From assembly GCF_014649775.1 (NCBI RefSeq), contig NZ_BMTR01000028.1:1-64000 (forward strand): a DNA stretch of 64,000 nucleotides, read 5' to 3'. Positions within the stretch are counted from its first letter, which is position 1. Each line of letters opens with the position of its first letter. Position numbers and translations under genes: made by a program. The notes beneath the pieces are model-generated. The model was given only the letters and a program-made list of their open reading frames with translations. It did no database searches and had not been told where the DNA came from. Of this stretch, positions 1-7,396 are shown one piece after another. This stretch comes from Streptomyces longisporoflavus (GTDB lineage Bacteria; Actinomycetota; Actinomycetes; Streptomycetales; Streptomycetaceae).

Positions 1-55
1 AGGGGTGTCTGGACGGAGGAGGCCACGTCACCGCCAGTGACGCCCTACCTCCAAG

Positions 56-75
56 CCCGGTCCTTTAGGACCGGG
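56..75. terminator. Perfect 8-bp hairpin at the end of the FAD oxidoreductase frame
   Basis: CCCGGTCC and GGACCGGG form a perfect stem around a TTTA loop. The stop codon of the minus-strand FAD oxidoreductase reading frame (65-67) lies inside the loop, so the hairpin doubles as coding end and likely transcription terminator. Confidence 0.6.
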
Positions 76-1501
76 TCAAGTTGACATAGAGGGGGTCGGC
101 GAGATCCCGCAGGGACTCCATGATCTCCGGAGCGAAGGCGATGGGCTCCTCCAGGTCCTCGTACACCTGCTTGATGTACTGGCACTGATGGTCAGCGACC
201 CAGCTGTCGTCCATCCACCAAGGGAGCTTGAGGCCGTTCTCGTGGGCGACGTCAGCGCTGTGGACGGCCAGTTCGGCGACCGACTCCTCCACCGTCATGG
301 TCTCGATCGGGAACCGCTCGGGGGCGAACGGTGCGAAATGAGAGCCGGTCGGTCGTGTGGGGTCCAGCAGAAGGTCGGCGATATGTTCGGCGATGGCCGG
401 GGAGCAGTGGAATCCGTCGCGGTAGGTACCGGTGGCCGATGCTGCACGGGCCGATCACGGGGAAGCAGTCGAGCGAGATGGGGCGCACGCCCTGCAGCCA
501 TCGGACGATGGGCCAGGAGGCCATACGCCGGTCGATCTGTTCGCACACCGAGTTCAGCATGCCCTTGCCGGCGCCGAACTCGGGCCCGGCGACCGGGGTG
601 CTGGTGATGACGTTGGAGGCACCGAAGTACTGCTGTCCGCTCGCGGGAAGGGGCACCGTGTGCATGCCGCACGTCGCGGCCCGGTTCGGGGTACGGATGA
701 CGTGGCGGGCCGCGGGCGTGGCGGCTCGACCACCAGGGCGAGGCCGGTGCCGTGGAGCAGCGGGGGCATGGCACCGGGCGGCAGTTCGGGGGCGGCGAGA
801 GCGGCGCTCTGGCTGCCTGCCGCGAGCACTGCCGTGCCCGTGTCGATGCGGCTCCCGTCGCTCAGGTGGACACCTTGCATCTTGCCCCGGCCGGTGCTCA
901 GGCGGCTCACGGTGTGGGGCGCCATGGTGATGTTGTGCCGGCGGCAGGCTGCTTCCAGCGCGCTCAGTACGCGGCGGGCGTCCACGGCCCCCTCACGCGG
1001 CAGGTAGAGCGCGTGGAAGGGGCGCGCAGCGAGGTCGGGTGAGAGGCCGTCGATCTCGACGTCGGTCGGGTCGACGTACTCATGAGGCTCGTCGTGCTCG
1101 GCCAGAGCGGCCCGGATGGCCTTGAAATTACGTGTGGCGACCCGCCCCGAACGGCCGCCCAGTACGACGAAGGTCCCCTCCACGCGGCTGGCGCGCAGCG
1201 CGTCGCCTTCCGGGCCCGCCGCCGCGGTGAGCATGTCCAGCCACTGGGGCCACATGTCCAGCGCTTGTCGTCCGATCGCGAACTTCGCCTCGGCCGCCGG
1301 GTGCCGGGCCGTGTACTGGGTGACCTCGCCGAAACAGTTGAACATCGCACCAGCTGCGGCTGAGGCGGCCCCTGGCCTCTCAGGCGGTCCGATCACGGCG
1401 ACTCGAAGCGCGGGCGCGCGCCGTGCCACCGCGACGGCGACGGACAGTCCCAGAACGCCGTTGCCCACAACGACGACGTCGGCCGAAGGCCTGGTGGGCA
1501 T
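65..1501 (-). pseudogene. FAD-dependent (D-amino acid oxidase/DadA-type) oxidoreductase, two frameshifts
   Basis: The protein family oxidises amines or amino acids using a tightly bound FAD. The N-terminal frame, starting at ATG 1501 behind GGGAG, has the dinucleotide-binding motif VVGNGVLGLS near residue 10 and runs to about 715. The match then continues in a second frame (HVIRTPNRAATCGMHTV onward, about 715-440) and a third (GTYRDGFHCSPAIAEH onward, about 440-65). Together they give about 478 residues, a normal length for the family. Each junction is a single-base frame change, so the gene is either a recent pseudogene or carries two assembly errors. The segment GTYRDGFHCSP fits the C-terminal FAD-contact region of DAO-fold enzymes. 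The gene lies 31 bp behind a micropeptide ORF and a cyclic-nucleotide-binding protein, all on the same strand. Substrate unknown. Confidence 0.75.
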
Positions 1502-1532
1502 GTGCTTCTCCCGGAGACCAGGCGCCGCAGCA

Positions 1533-1649
1533 TCATGTGTGGTTCTCATAGGTACATGTCATCCCCGGTAGCGCTGCCTGGCCACCAGTGCTAGGCCAGG
1601 TTGGCCCCGCGTCGTCCAGGTCAGGCGTTGCGGCGTGCCGGGCGTGCAT
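1533..1649 (-). CDS. 38-residue micropeptide between cNMP protein and FAD oxidase
   Basis: A short frame starts at ATG 1649 and is preceded by an excellent ribosome binding site, AAGGAG with 7-nt spacing. The peptide begins MHARHAATPDLDDAGP and ends GMTCTYENHT; it has one Cys, one Trp and an acidic stretch. It has no signal peptide or membrane segment. It sits between the cNMP-binding gene (52 bp upstream) and the FAD oxidoreductase frame (31 bp downstream), consistent with one transcript. The sequence AAGGAGTGAA occurs twice within about 30 bp upstream of the start. The peptide could be a substrate or precursor for the flavoenzyme, but no known precursor family is recognised. A chance ORF cannot be excluded. 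Confidence 0.45.
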   Translation of the reverse strand: MHARHAATPDLDDAGPTWPSTGGQAALPGMTCTYENHT

Positions 1650-1701
1650 GGTTTCACTCCTTGATCGTTCACTCCTTTGTCGCGTCGGATTCGAGGTGTG
1701 A

Positions 1702-2166
1702 TCACAGGGGGGTGCCGCTGCCGTACGGGGCGTACAGGTCAAGCAGCCGAGTGCGGGACAAACGCAGTCGCCGGGCGACGATGTTGCCCACCCACTGGGT
1801 GACCGCGTAGCCCAGGGCAGGGTCGTCCTGGCACATGGCCCGAACGGCCACAGCGTCGAACTCGTATGCCCGTACGGGCGTTGTGGTCTCGGCTCCCAGA
1901 TGCCAGGAGTGTGGTCCGAACATCCAGGACCAGCCGACGAGTTCGTTGTGACCGAGAGTCTCGATGACGGCTGATCGCCGACCGGGCACGTGGACATCGA
2001 GGGCGATCGTGCCGGTGCGGATGATCCAGAACCGGTCGGCACGTCCGCCTTCCTCGAAGAGGCGGGTTCCTTGCGGGACTGACACCTCGCGTGCGATCCG
2101 CATCAACCGCTGCCGGAGCTCGGCGGGCAGGACCCGCAGCATGCCGTGTGAGGTCGAAGAATTCAT
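1702..2166 (-). CDS. Stand-alone cyclic-nucleotide-binding domain protein (Crp/Fnr-like, no HTH)
   Basis: The 154-residue protein is almost entirely a cNMP-binding beta-roll: LFEEGGRADRFWIIRTGTIALD and ETLGHNELVGWSWMFGP match the Crp/Fnr effector domain. The final helix ends at about residue 150 and no winged-helix DNA-binding domain follows. It therefore probably senses a nucleotide or redox signal and acts through a partner rather than as a classical repressor. ATG 2166 is chosen because GGAGG precedes it with 6-nt spacing; a longer frame upstream overlaps the PPK2 remnant. It is the first gene of a likely unit with the micropeptide and the FAD oxidoreductase. Confidence 0.8.
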   Translation of the reverse strand: MNSSTSHGMLRVLPAELRQRLMRIAREVSVPQGTRLFEEGGRADRFWIIRTGTIALDVHVPGRRSAVIETLGHNELVGWSWMFGPHSWHLGAETTTPVRAYEFDAVAVRAMCQDDPALGYAVTQWVGNIVARRLRLSRTRLLDLYAPYGSGTPL

Positions 2167-2204
2167 GACGGCCCTCCAGGACGGGCGTTTTGACCTGTCG
2201 CATT

Positions 2205-2410
2205 CAGCATGTGTCGGAGCTGCGGGCACCGGCTATGGGCCACCCGGACGTTCGGCCGGGCCATCTGGTCCCGCGTTCCTGGTTGTCGTCGCTCTCGGTC
2301 ACGTATCGCGGGGCTTCGGGGATGTCCGTGTGCGAACATCTCGTCCTTTGCCCGCGAGTACGCCTCCCAGCGCGTGATCGACTCCAGGTCGCTCGGCAAC
2401 CGGGACCGTC
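2205..2410 (-). pseudogene. Polyphosphate kinase 2 (PPK2) C-terminal remnant
   Basis: PPK2 enzymes transfer phosphate between polyphosphate and nucleotides. One minus-strand frame reads LPSDLESITRWEAYSRAKDE, ending in EMFAH, which fits the conserved C-terminal part of PPK2. The next frame continues HTDIPEAPRYVTESDDN, matching the family's TDIPEAPWxVVxSDDK segment. A third shift gives ARPNVRVAHSRCPQL, like the final RLNVIAHLLSxxPY. The N-terminal two thirds are absent. Frameshifts plus truncation make this a relic. Its place beside universal stress proteins and phosphoketolase suggests the island once carried an energy-storage module. Confidence 0.6.
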
Positions 2411-2451
2411 CCGGTGCGGCACATCTGAGCGCGATGCGCGCATGCCGCGCT

Positions 2452-2487
2452 CGCCCGCGCGACCGAGTCGGTCCGGTCGCGCGGGCG
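2452..2487. terminator. 14-bp perfect hairpin downstream of the usp-xfp-usp operon
   Basis: CGCCCGCGCGACCG (2452-2465) pairs perfectly with CGGTCGCGCGGGCG (2474-2487) around an 8-nt loop. It lies 43 bp beyond the stop of the minus-strand universal stress gene, as expected for the operon terminator. Confidence 0.7.
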
Positions 2488-2529
2488 CTTCGCGTTCTCC
2501 TGCGCTTACCGCGGGATGGAGAGCATCTG

Positions 2530-3384
2530 TCAGGCGTGCGGAACGATCGCGACCGCGCACCGGGCGTGGTGGATCGCCGAGTGCGCGGTCCGTCCCAGAC
2601 GGGCCCCCGCAGGGATGCGGCGGCCGACTACGAGCAGGTCGGCGTCCGCGGCCGACTTGACGAGGTGATGGCCGGCCAGACCGTGTACGAGCCGCTCGGT
2701 GACCTGTGTTCCCGGGAACTTGTGCCGCCAGGGAGCGAGGGCTGCCGTGAGGTGGCGGGATTTCGTGGCCGCCGGATCGCTGGCATCAGCGGAGGGGACC
2801 AGGGGAGTCGCCCAGGCGTGTACGACATGGAGCGGGGCGCGGCGGGTGGAGGCAGTGAAGAAGGCGAACTCCAGCAGCTCGTCGCAGGGCCGGTACATGT
2901 CCAGGCCGAGCACGATTGGACGGCCTAATCCTTCTGGCGATGGCTCTCCCTCGTCCTCGGTACGGTCTTCGGCCCGCACCAGGACGACCGGGCAGTGGGC
3001 TCGTGCCGCGACTGCCAGAGCCACCGAACCGACCAGGACGCCGGCGAGCGCGCCGAAGCCGCGCGAGCCGAGGACCAACAGAGCCGATGATCCTGACGTG
3101 GCCAGCAAGGCCTCCGTCGGTGGTCCGGTGACCTGCTCGTGCAGGATTTCCTGGGTGGGGTGTGCGTGGGAGATCTGCCGGACGGCGCGGTCGAGCGCGC
3201 CGCTCTCGCGGTGGAACGGGACTTCGATCTCCGGCAGGTTGATGCGTTCCGAGGGCTGGTCGTAGGCGTGGACGATGTGGAGCGGCAGAGCGCGGTGCAG
3301 GGCTTCGCGGGCCGCCCAGTCGGCGGCGGCCAGGCTCTCGGGCGAGCCGTCGATGCCGGCGGCGATGGTCTGCGGTGTGGGCAT
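2530..3384 (-). CDS. Universal stress protein, tandem UspA domains
   Basis: The 284-residue protein has two UspA folds. Domain 1 starts TIAAGIDGSPESLAAADWA and ends with the nucleotide-binding loop GSRGFGALAGVLVGS. Domain 2 starts IVLGLDMYRPCDELLEFAF and ends VVGRRIPAGARLGRTAHSAI. The domain 2 loop departs from the canonical G-2x-G-9x-G(S/T), so only domain 1 is likely to bind ATP well. ATG 3384 is preferred over GTG 3393 because GGAGG lies 8 nt upstream of the ATG. The gene starts 30 bp after the phosphoketolase stop and is probably co-transcribed with it. Tandem USPs of this type belong to DosR-controlled hypoxia/stationary-phase sets in actinobacteria. Confidence 0.9.
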   Translation of the reverse strand: MPTPQTIAAGIDGSPESLAAADWAAREALHRALPLHIVHAYDQPSERINLPEIEVPFHRESGALDRAVRQISHAHPTQEILHEQVTGPPTEALLATSGSSALLVLGSRGFGALAGVLVGSVALAVAARAHCPVVLVRAEDRTEDEGEPSPEGLGRPIVLGLDMYRPCDELLEFAFFTASTRRAPLHVVHAWATPLVPSADASDPAATKSRHLTAALAPWRHKFPGTQVTERLVHGLAGHHLVKSAADADLLVVGRRIPAGARLGRTAHSAIHHARCAVAIVPHA

Positions 3385-3414
3385 GCTGTGCACCTCCGGG
3401 GTGCGGTCGGAGGA

Positions 3415-5766
3415 TCAACCCGTCCAGGTCCAGTCGGCGACCTCCGGGAGGTCGGTGCCGTGTTCGCGGATCCAGGCATGGTGGCGGCTGCGGGTGTCGG
3501 CCATGGTCTGACGGACGTGCGCGGCGCGGACGGCGAGGCCGGGGACGCGGTCGATGACGTCCATGACGAGGCGGTAGCGGTCGAGGTCGTTGCGCACGAC
3601 CATGTCGAAAGGCGTGGTGGTGGTGCCTGCCTCCTTGTAGCCGCGTACGTGCAGATGCGCGTGGCCGGTGCGGCGGTAGGCGAGACGGTGTACCAGCCAC
3701 GGGTAGCCGTGGTAGGCGAAGATGACCGGCTTGTCGGCGGTGAAGAGCGCGTCGTATGCGGAGCCGGACATGCCGTGCGGATGTTCCTCCCGGGGCAGCA
3801 GTCGTGTCATGTCGACGACATTGACCACGCGCACGGCGAGTTCGGGCAGGTGGTCGCGTAGCAGGCCTGCCGCGGCCAGTACTTCCTGGGTGGGGACGTC
3901 TCCCGCGCAGGCCAGCACCACGTCGGGCCCGCGTTCACCGCTTTCGGTTCCGGCCCATCCCCAGATGCCGGCGCCGCGTGCGCAGTGGCTGCGGGCTTCG
4001 TCCAGGGTGAGCCAGTCGAAGCAGGGCTGCTTTCCGGCGACGACGACGTTGACGTGGTCGCGGCTGTGCAGGACGTGCTCGGCCACGGACAGCAGGGTGT
4101 TGGCGTCCGGCGGCAGGTAGACGCGGACGACCTCCGGGCTCTTGTTGAGTACGTGGTCCACGAACCCGGGGTCCTGGTGCGAGAAGCCGTTGTTGTCCTG
4201 GCGCCAGACGTGCGAGGTGAGCAGGTAGTTGAGGGAGGGCACCGGCGCGCGCCACGGCAGCAGCCGCGAGGTTTTGAGCCACTTGATGTGCTGGTTGACC
4301 ATCGAGTCGACGATGTGCACGAACGCCTCGTAGCTGGAGAACAGGCCGTGGCGGCCGGTGAGGGTGTAGCCCTCCAGCCAGCCCTGGCACAGGTGCTCGG
4401 AGAGGATCTCGGTGACGCGTCCGTCCCCGGAGAGGTGCTCGTCGGTGTCGAGGGTCTGGGCCTGCCAGGCCTTGTCCGTCACGTCGTACAGCGCGGTGAG
4501 GCGGTTGGAGGCGGTCTCGTCGGGGCCCACGACCCGGAAGTCACGGCGCTCGGAGGTGTCCGCCATGATCCGTGCGAGCAGGCCGCCGAGGACCCGGGTG
4601 GGCTCGTGCAGGGTGGCTCCGGGCTTGTCGACGGGGACGGCGAAGCGCTCCAGCGGCTCCGTCGGCAGATCGCGGGTGAGCAGTCCGCCGTTGGCGTGCG
4701 GGTTGGAGCCCAGGCGCCGGCGGGCGGCGGGGACGCAGTCCAGAACCGCGGGGGAGGGGCGGCCGTGCTCGTCGAAGAGTTCCTGCGGCCGGTAGGAACG
4801 CAGCCACGCCTCCAACTGCTCCAAGTGGTCCGGGTTCTCGCGCACGGAGGGAAGAGGGACCTGGTGGGAGCGCCAGGTGCCTTCGACCGGTACGCCGTCC
4901 ACGGCCGCAGGGCCGGTCCAGCCCTTGGGAGTGCGCAGCACGATCACAGGCCAGCGTGCACGGCCGTGCCCGGTCGCGCTCCGCGCGGACTGTCGGATGG
5001 CGGCGATGCGGTCGAGGGCCTGGTCCATGGCCTTGGCCATCGCCTGGTGGACCTTGCGCGGGTCGTCGCCGGTGACGTGCAGCGGCTCATGGCCGTAGCC
5101 CTTGAGGAGGGAGTCCAGTTCGGCCTCGGGGACGCGGGAGAGCACGGTCGGGTTGGCGATCTTGTAACCGTTGAGATGGAGGATCGGCAGGACCGCGCCG
5201 TCGTGCACCGGATCGAGGAACTTGTTGGAGTGCCACGAGGCGGCCAGCGGGCCCGTCTCGGCCTCGCCGTCACCGATCACGCAGGCCACCAGCAGGCCGG
5301 GGTTGTCGAAGGCGGCGCCGTAGGCGTGCGCGAGGGAGTAGCCGAGCTCCCCGCCCTCGTGGATCGAGCCGGGAGTCTCCGGTGCCACGTGACTGGGCAC
5401 ACCGCCGGGGAATGAGAACTGCCGGAACAGCTTCGCCATGCCCTCCGCGTCCCGGGTGATGTCGGGGTAGGTCTGGCTGTAGGAGCCCTCCAGCCAGGAG
5501 TTGGCAAGCACGGCCGGGCCGCCGTGCCCGGGGCCCCACACGCACAGGGCGTCCAGATCGCGCTCTTTGATGACGCGATTGAGGTGGGTGTGGACGAGGT
5601 TGAGGCCGGGGGAGGTGCCCCAGTGGCCAAGGAGGCGCGGCTTGATGTGCTCGGGCCGCAGCGGCTCGGTCAGCAGGGGGTTGCTCATCAGGTAGATCTG
5701 GCCGACGGCCAGGTAATTGGCGGCGCGCCAGTGGGCGTCCAGGGTCGTCAGTCGGGCGGATGCCAC
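3415..5766 (-). CDS. xfp: Xylulose-5-phosphate/fructose-6-phosphate phosphoketolase
   Basis: This thiamine-diphosphate enzyme splits xylulose-5-P or fructose-6-P with phosphate to give acetyl-phosphate, a route to ATP and acetyl units without pyruvate oxidation. The 783-residue protein has the usual family length. It shows the family motif GPGHGGPAVLANSWLEGSYS (residues 78-97) and the ThDP/Mg-binding GDGEAETGP (165-173), followed by LHLNGYKIANPT. The C-terminal part has SYEAFVHIVDSMVNQH and the ending WTWTG. It sits between two universal stress genes in one minus-strand operon, 54 bp after the upstream usp. A DosR-like box (6789-6804) precedes the operon. The context suggests a role in energy supply under oxygen or nutrient limitation. 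Confidence 0.95.
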   Translation of the reverse strand: MASARLTTLDAHWRAANYLAVGQIYLMSNPLLTEPLRPEHIKPRLLGHWGTSPGLNLVHTHLNRVIKERDLDALCVWGPGHGGPAVLANSWLEGSYSQTYPDITRDAEGMAKLFRQFSFPGGVPSHVAPETPGSIHEGGELGYSLAHAYGAAFDNPGLLVACVIGDGEAETGPLAASWHSNKFLDPVHDGAVLPILHLNGYKIANPTVLSRVPEAELDSLLKGYGHEPLHVTGDDPRKVHQAMAKAMDQALDRIAAIRQSARSATGHGRARWPVIVLRTPKGWTGPAAVDGVPVEGTWRSHQVPLPSVRENPDHLEQLEAWLRSYRPQELFDEHGRPSPAVLDCVPAARRRLGSNPHANGGLLTRDLPTEPLERFAVPVDKPGATLHEPTRVLGGLLARIMADTSERRDFRVVGPDETASNRLTALYDVTDKAWQAQTLDTDEHLSGDGRVTEILSEHLCQGWLEGYTLTGRHGLFSSYEAFVHIVDSMVNQHIKWLKTSRLLPWRAPVPSLNYLLTSHVWRQDNNGFSHQDPGFVDHVLNKSPEVVRVYLPPDANTLLSVAEHVLHSRDHVNVVVAGKQPCFDWLTLDEARSHCARGAGIWGWAGTESGERGPDVVLACAGDVPTQEVLAAAGLLRDHLPELAVRVVNVVDMTRLLPREEHPHGMSGSAYDALFTADKPVIFAYHGYPWLVHRLAYRRTGHAHLHVRGYKEAGTTTTPFDMVVRNDLDRYRLVMDVIDRVPGLAVRAAHVRQTMADTRSRHHAWIREHGTDLPEVADWTWTG

Positions 5767-5820
5767 GGTGCCTCCAGCGTGTAGGGATGCGGGGTATGTC
5801 TCTGCGTTTACGGCGCGTGT

Positions 5821-6693
5821 TCAGGCGTGCGGGACGACAGCCACCGGGCATGCCGCGTGGTGCAGCACCGCGTGGTTGACCGGGCCGAGCTGCATGCCGA
5901 CGTGCCCCTTGCGACGGCGGGCGCCGACCACCAGGAGATCCGCCGTGCGTGAAGCGTCGAGGAGCACGGTGCGCGCGTGGCCTTCGACGACCTTGCGGCG
6001 GACCGCGATGTCGGGATAGGCGGCCAACGCCTCCCGCAGGATCTCTTCGACCTGAGCCGTGGCACGTTGCTGATGTTCGTCGTGGACCGCCGTGGGGAAG
6101 TCGGGAACTTCCAGCGCCGGGCAGCGCCAGGTGTGCACGACGGACAGGGAAGCGTCTCGTGACTGCGCCTCGCGGAAGGCGAAATCCACGGCGAGGGTCG
6201 CCTCTTGCGGCAGGTCGATGCCGAGGACCACGCTGCGGAAGCCGCCCTTCACGTTCTTCTCGTGGCCGCGTACGACGATCACCGGTGACGCCGCGTGCGC
6301 GGCGACGGAGAGACTGACCGAGCCCAGCAGCAGCTCGGTGAGCTCACCGCGCCCTCTGCTGCCGACCACGACGGCGCCGGCTTCGGAACCGAGTCGCGCG
6401 AGCGCGACGGCCGGGTCCTCGGACAACACCTCGCCCGTCACCTTCACGGCACTGGTGCGGCGCTGGGCCCGCTCGACCGCCGAGGCCGCGATGTGGTCCG
6501 AAAGGGCCTGTACGGACGGCCGGTTGATGCCGAAGGACGGTTCGTGCCCCTCGTACCACTCCCACCGCGACGCATGGACGACCCGCAGCGGCACACCGTA
6601 CGAAACGGCCACGTCCACCGCCCAGTCCAGCGCGCGCAGACTCGGATCCGAGCCGTCGACTCCGGCGATCAGGGGCTTGTCGGGCTTGTTCAC
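5821..6693 (-). CDS. Universal stress protein, tandem UspA domains (operon leader)
   Basis: This 290-residue tandem USP begins VNKPDKPLIAGVDGSDPSLR. It has a canonical ATP-binding loop in the first half (GSRGRGELTELLLGSVSLSV) and GARRRKGHVGMQLGPVNHAV in the second. GTG 6693 is chosen since the family starts just before the first beta strand and a GGTGG stretch lies upstream; ATG 6714 is the alternative. It is the first gene of the usp-xfp-usp operon. The intergenic region shared with the divergent hydrogenase-maturation relic contains a DosR-like palindrome about 95 bp upstream of the start. Confidence 0.9.
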   Translation of the reverse strand: MNKPDKPLIAGVDGSDPSLRALDWAVDVAVSYGVPLRVVHASRWEWYEGHEPSFGINRPSVQALSDHIAASAVERAQRRTSAVKVTGEVLSEDPAVALARLGSEAGAVVVGSRGRGELTELLLGSVSLSVAAHAASPVIVVRGHEKNVKGGFRSVVLGIDLPQEATLAVDFAFREAQSRDASLSVVHTWRCPALEVPDFPTAVHDEHQQRATAQVEEILREALAAYPDIAVRRKVVEGHARTVLLDASRTADLLVVGARRRKGHVGMQLGPVNHAVLHHAACPVAVVPHA

Positions 6694-6788
6694 GGTGCCA
6701 CCACCTTCCGGCATGCCCCTGGCAGGGGCTCTGCTCCGGACGGTTCCACCGAGAAGACCGGCCGGGGAGGGGCGAACCGGCCCCGGTC

Positions 6789-6804
6789 GGGGACATTCGG
6801 CCCC
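6789..6804. promoter_or_regulatory. DosR/OsdR-like palindrome between usp operon and hydrogenase relic
   Basis: The sequence GGGGACATTCGGCCCC contains GGGAC-ATTC-GGCCC, resembling the core of the mycobacterial DosR box (GGGAC-N4-GTCCC). It is shared by two divergent transcription units. Three similar sites occur elsewhere in the stress island (7300, 11267, 15957). Assignment to the local response regulator is an inference. Confidence 0.45.
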
Positions 6805-6862
6805 TGTCGAGGCTGCCGACACATCCGCACAGTGGCAGCACGGCCCGGCGGAAGGAGGGGCG

Positions 6863-7300
6863 ATGCCCCATCGGACGCGTATCGCGGTGATCGGCGTCGG
6901 CAACGAGTTCCGGTGCGACGACGGCCCGGGCCGGGTGGCGATCGACTGGCTCCGCGAGTGGTTCCGGCGGGCGACGGCGGATCAGCTACGGGCAGGTCGC
7001 TGCCGCCCGCCTGGCGGAGGAATGAGCGCGATGTGCCCGGGCATCCCGGCCGGGCCCTGGAGATCAGGGACGATGCCGGATTCCGCGTGCCACGGTCGAC
7101 GTCGGGGGCGTGCGACGCGAGGCATGCCTCGCCTGCACACCGACGACCGCGCGGTCGGCATGTACGTCATCGTGCACGTCGGATCCGCCATCACCGAGGT
7201 CGACGAAGCCGAGGGCGAGCAGACCCTGGCCGTCCTGCGAGCGATGGCCGGGGCTGTGGAGGCAGAACTCGGCGGGTCGCTGCGCGGATCGGTCATATAG
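6863..7300 (+). pseudogene. Hydrogenase maturation relic: protease N-terminus plus frameshifted hypC
   Basis: ATG 6863, behind GGAAGGAGGGG, opens a frame reading IAVIGVGNEFRCDDGPG, the N-terminal metal-binding motif of HybD/HyaD-type hydrogenase maturation proteases. Similarity stops after about 30 residues. From ATG 7031 (GGAGG 8 nt upstream) the frame reads MCPGIPAG, the start of the HypC chaperone with its essential Cys2. The HypC match then moves to a second frame (ALEIRDDAGFRV), a third (VRREACLACTP) and back to the first (VGMYVIVHVGSAITEVDEAE). HypC helps insert the Fe(CN)2CO group into [NiFe] hydrogenases. With several frameshifts and no structural hydrogenase gene in the window, this is a non-functional remnant. 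Confidence 0.75.
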
Positions 7301-7313
7301 GGCCGGTCGGCCC
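7300..7313. promoter_or_regulatory. DosR/OsdR-like palindrome upstream of the GNAT/acyl-CoA synthetase gene
   Basis: GGGCC-GGTC-GGCCC lies 84 bp before the ATG of the following gene and overlaps the stop of the hypC relic. It matches the spacing of the sites at 6789, 11267 and 15957. Confidence 0.45.
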
Positions 7314-7396
7314 TCGGCCGTACCCGGCCAGCCCCTGGGGCGCCGCACCTGACCGACCGATCCTCGAAGGGACGAACTGCCGTCAGGAGGCCCGAG

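Noticed and set aside
2399..2414. CCGGGACCGTCCCGG as a DosR-like site
   Set aside because: The spacing between half-sites (1 bp) differs from the four other sites and it lies in the PPK2 remnant.
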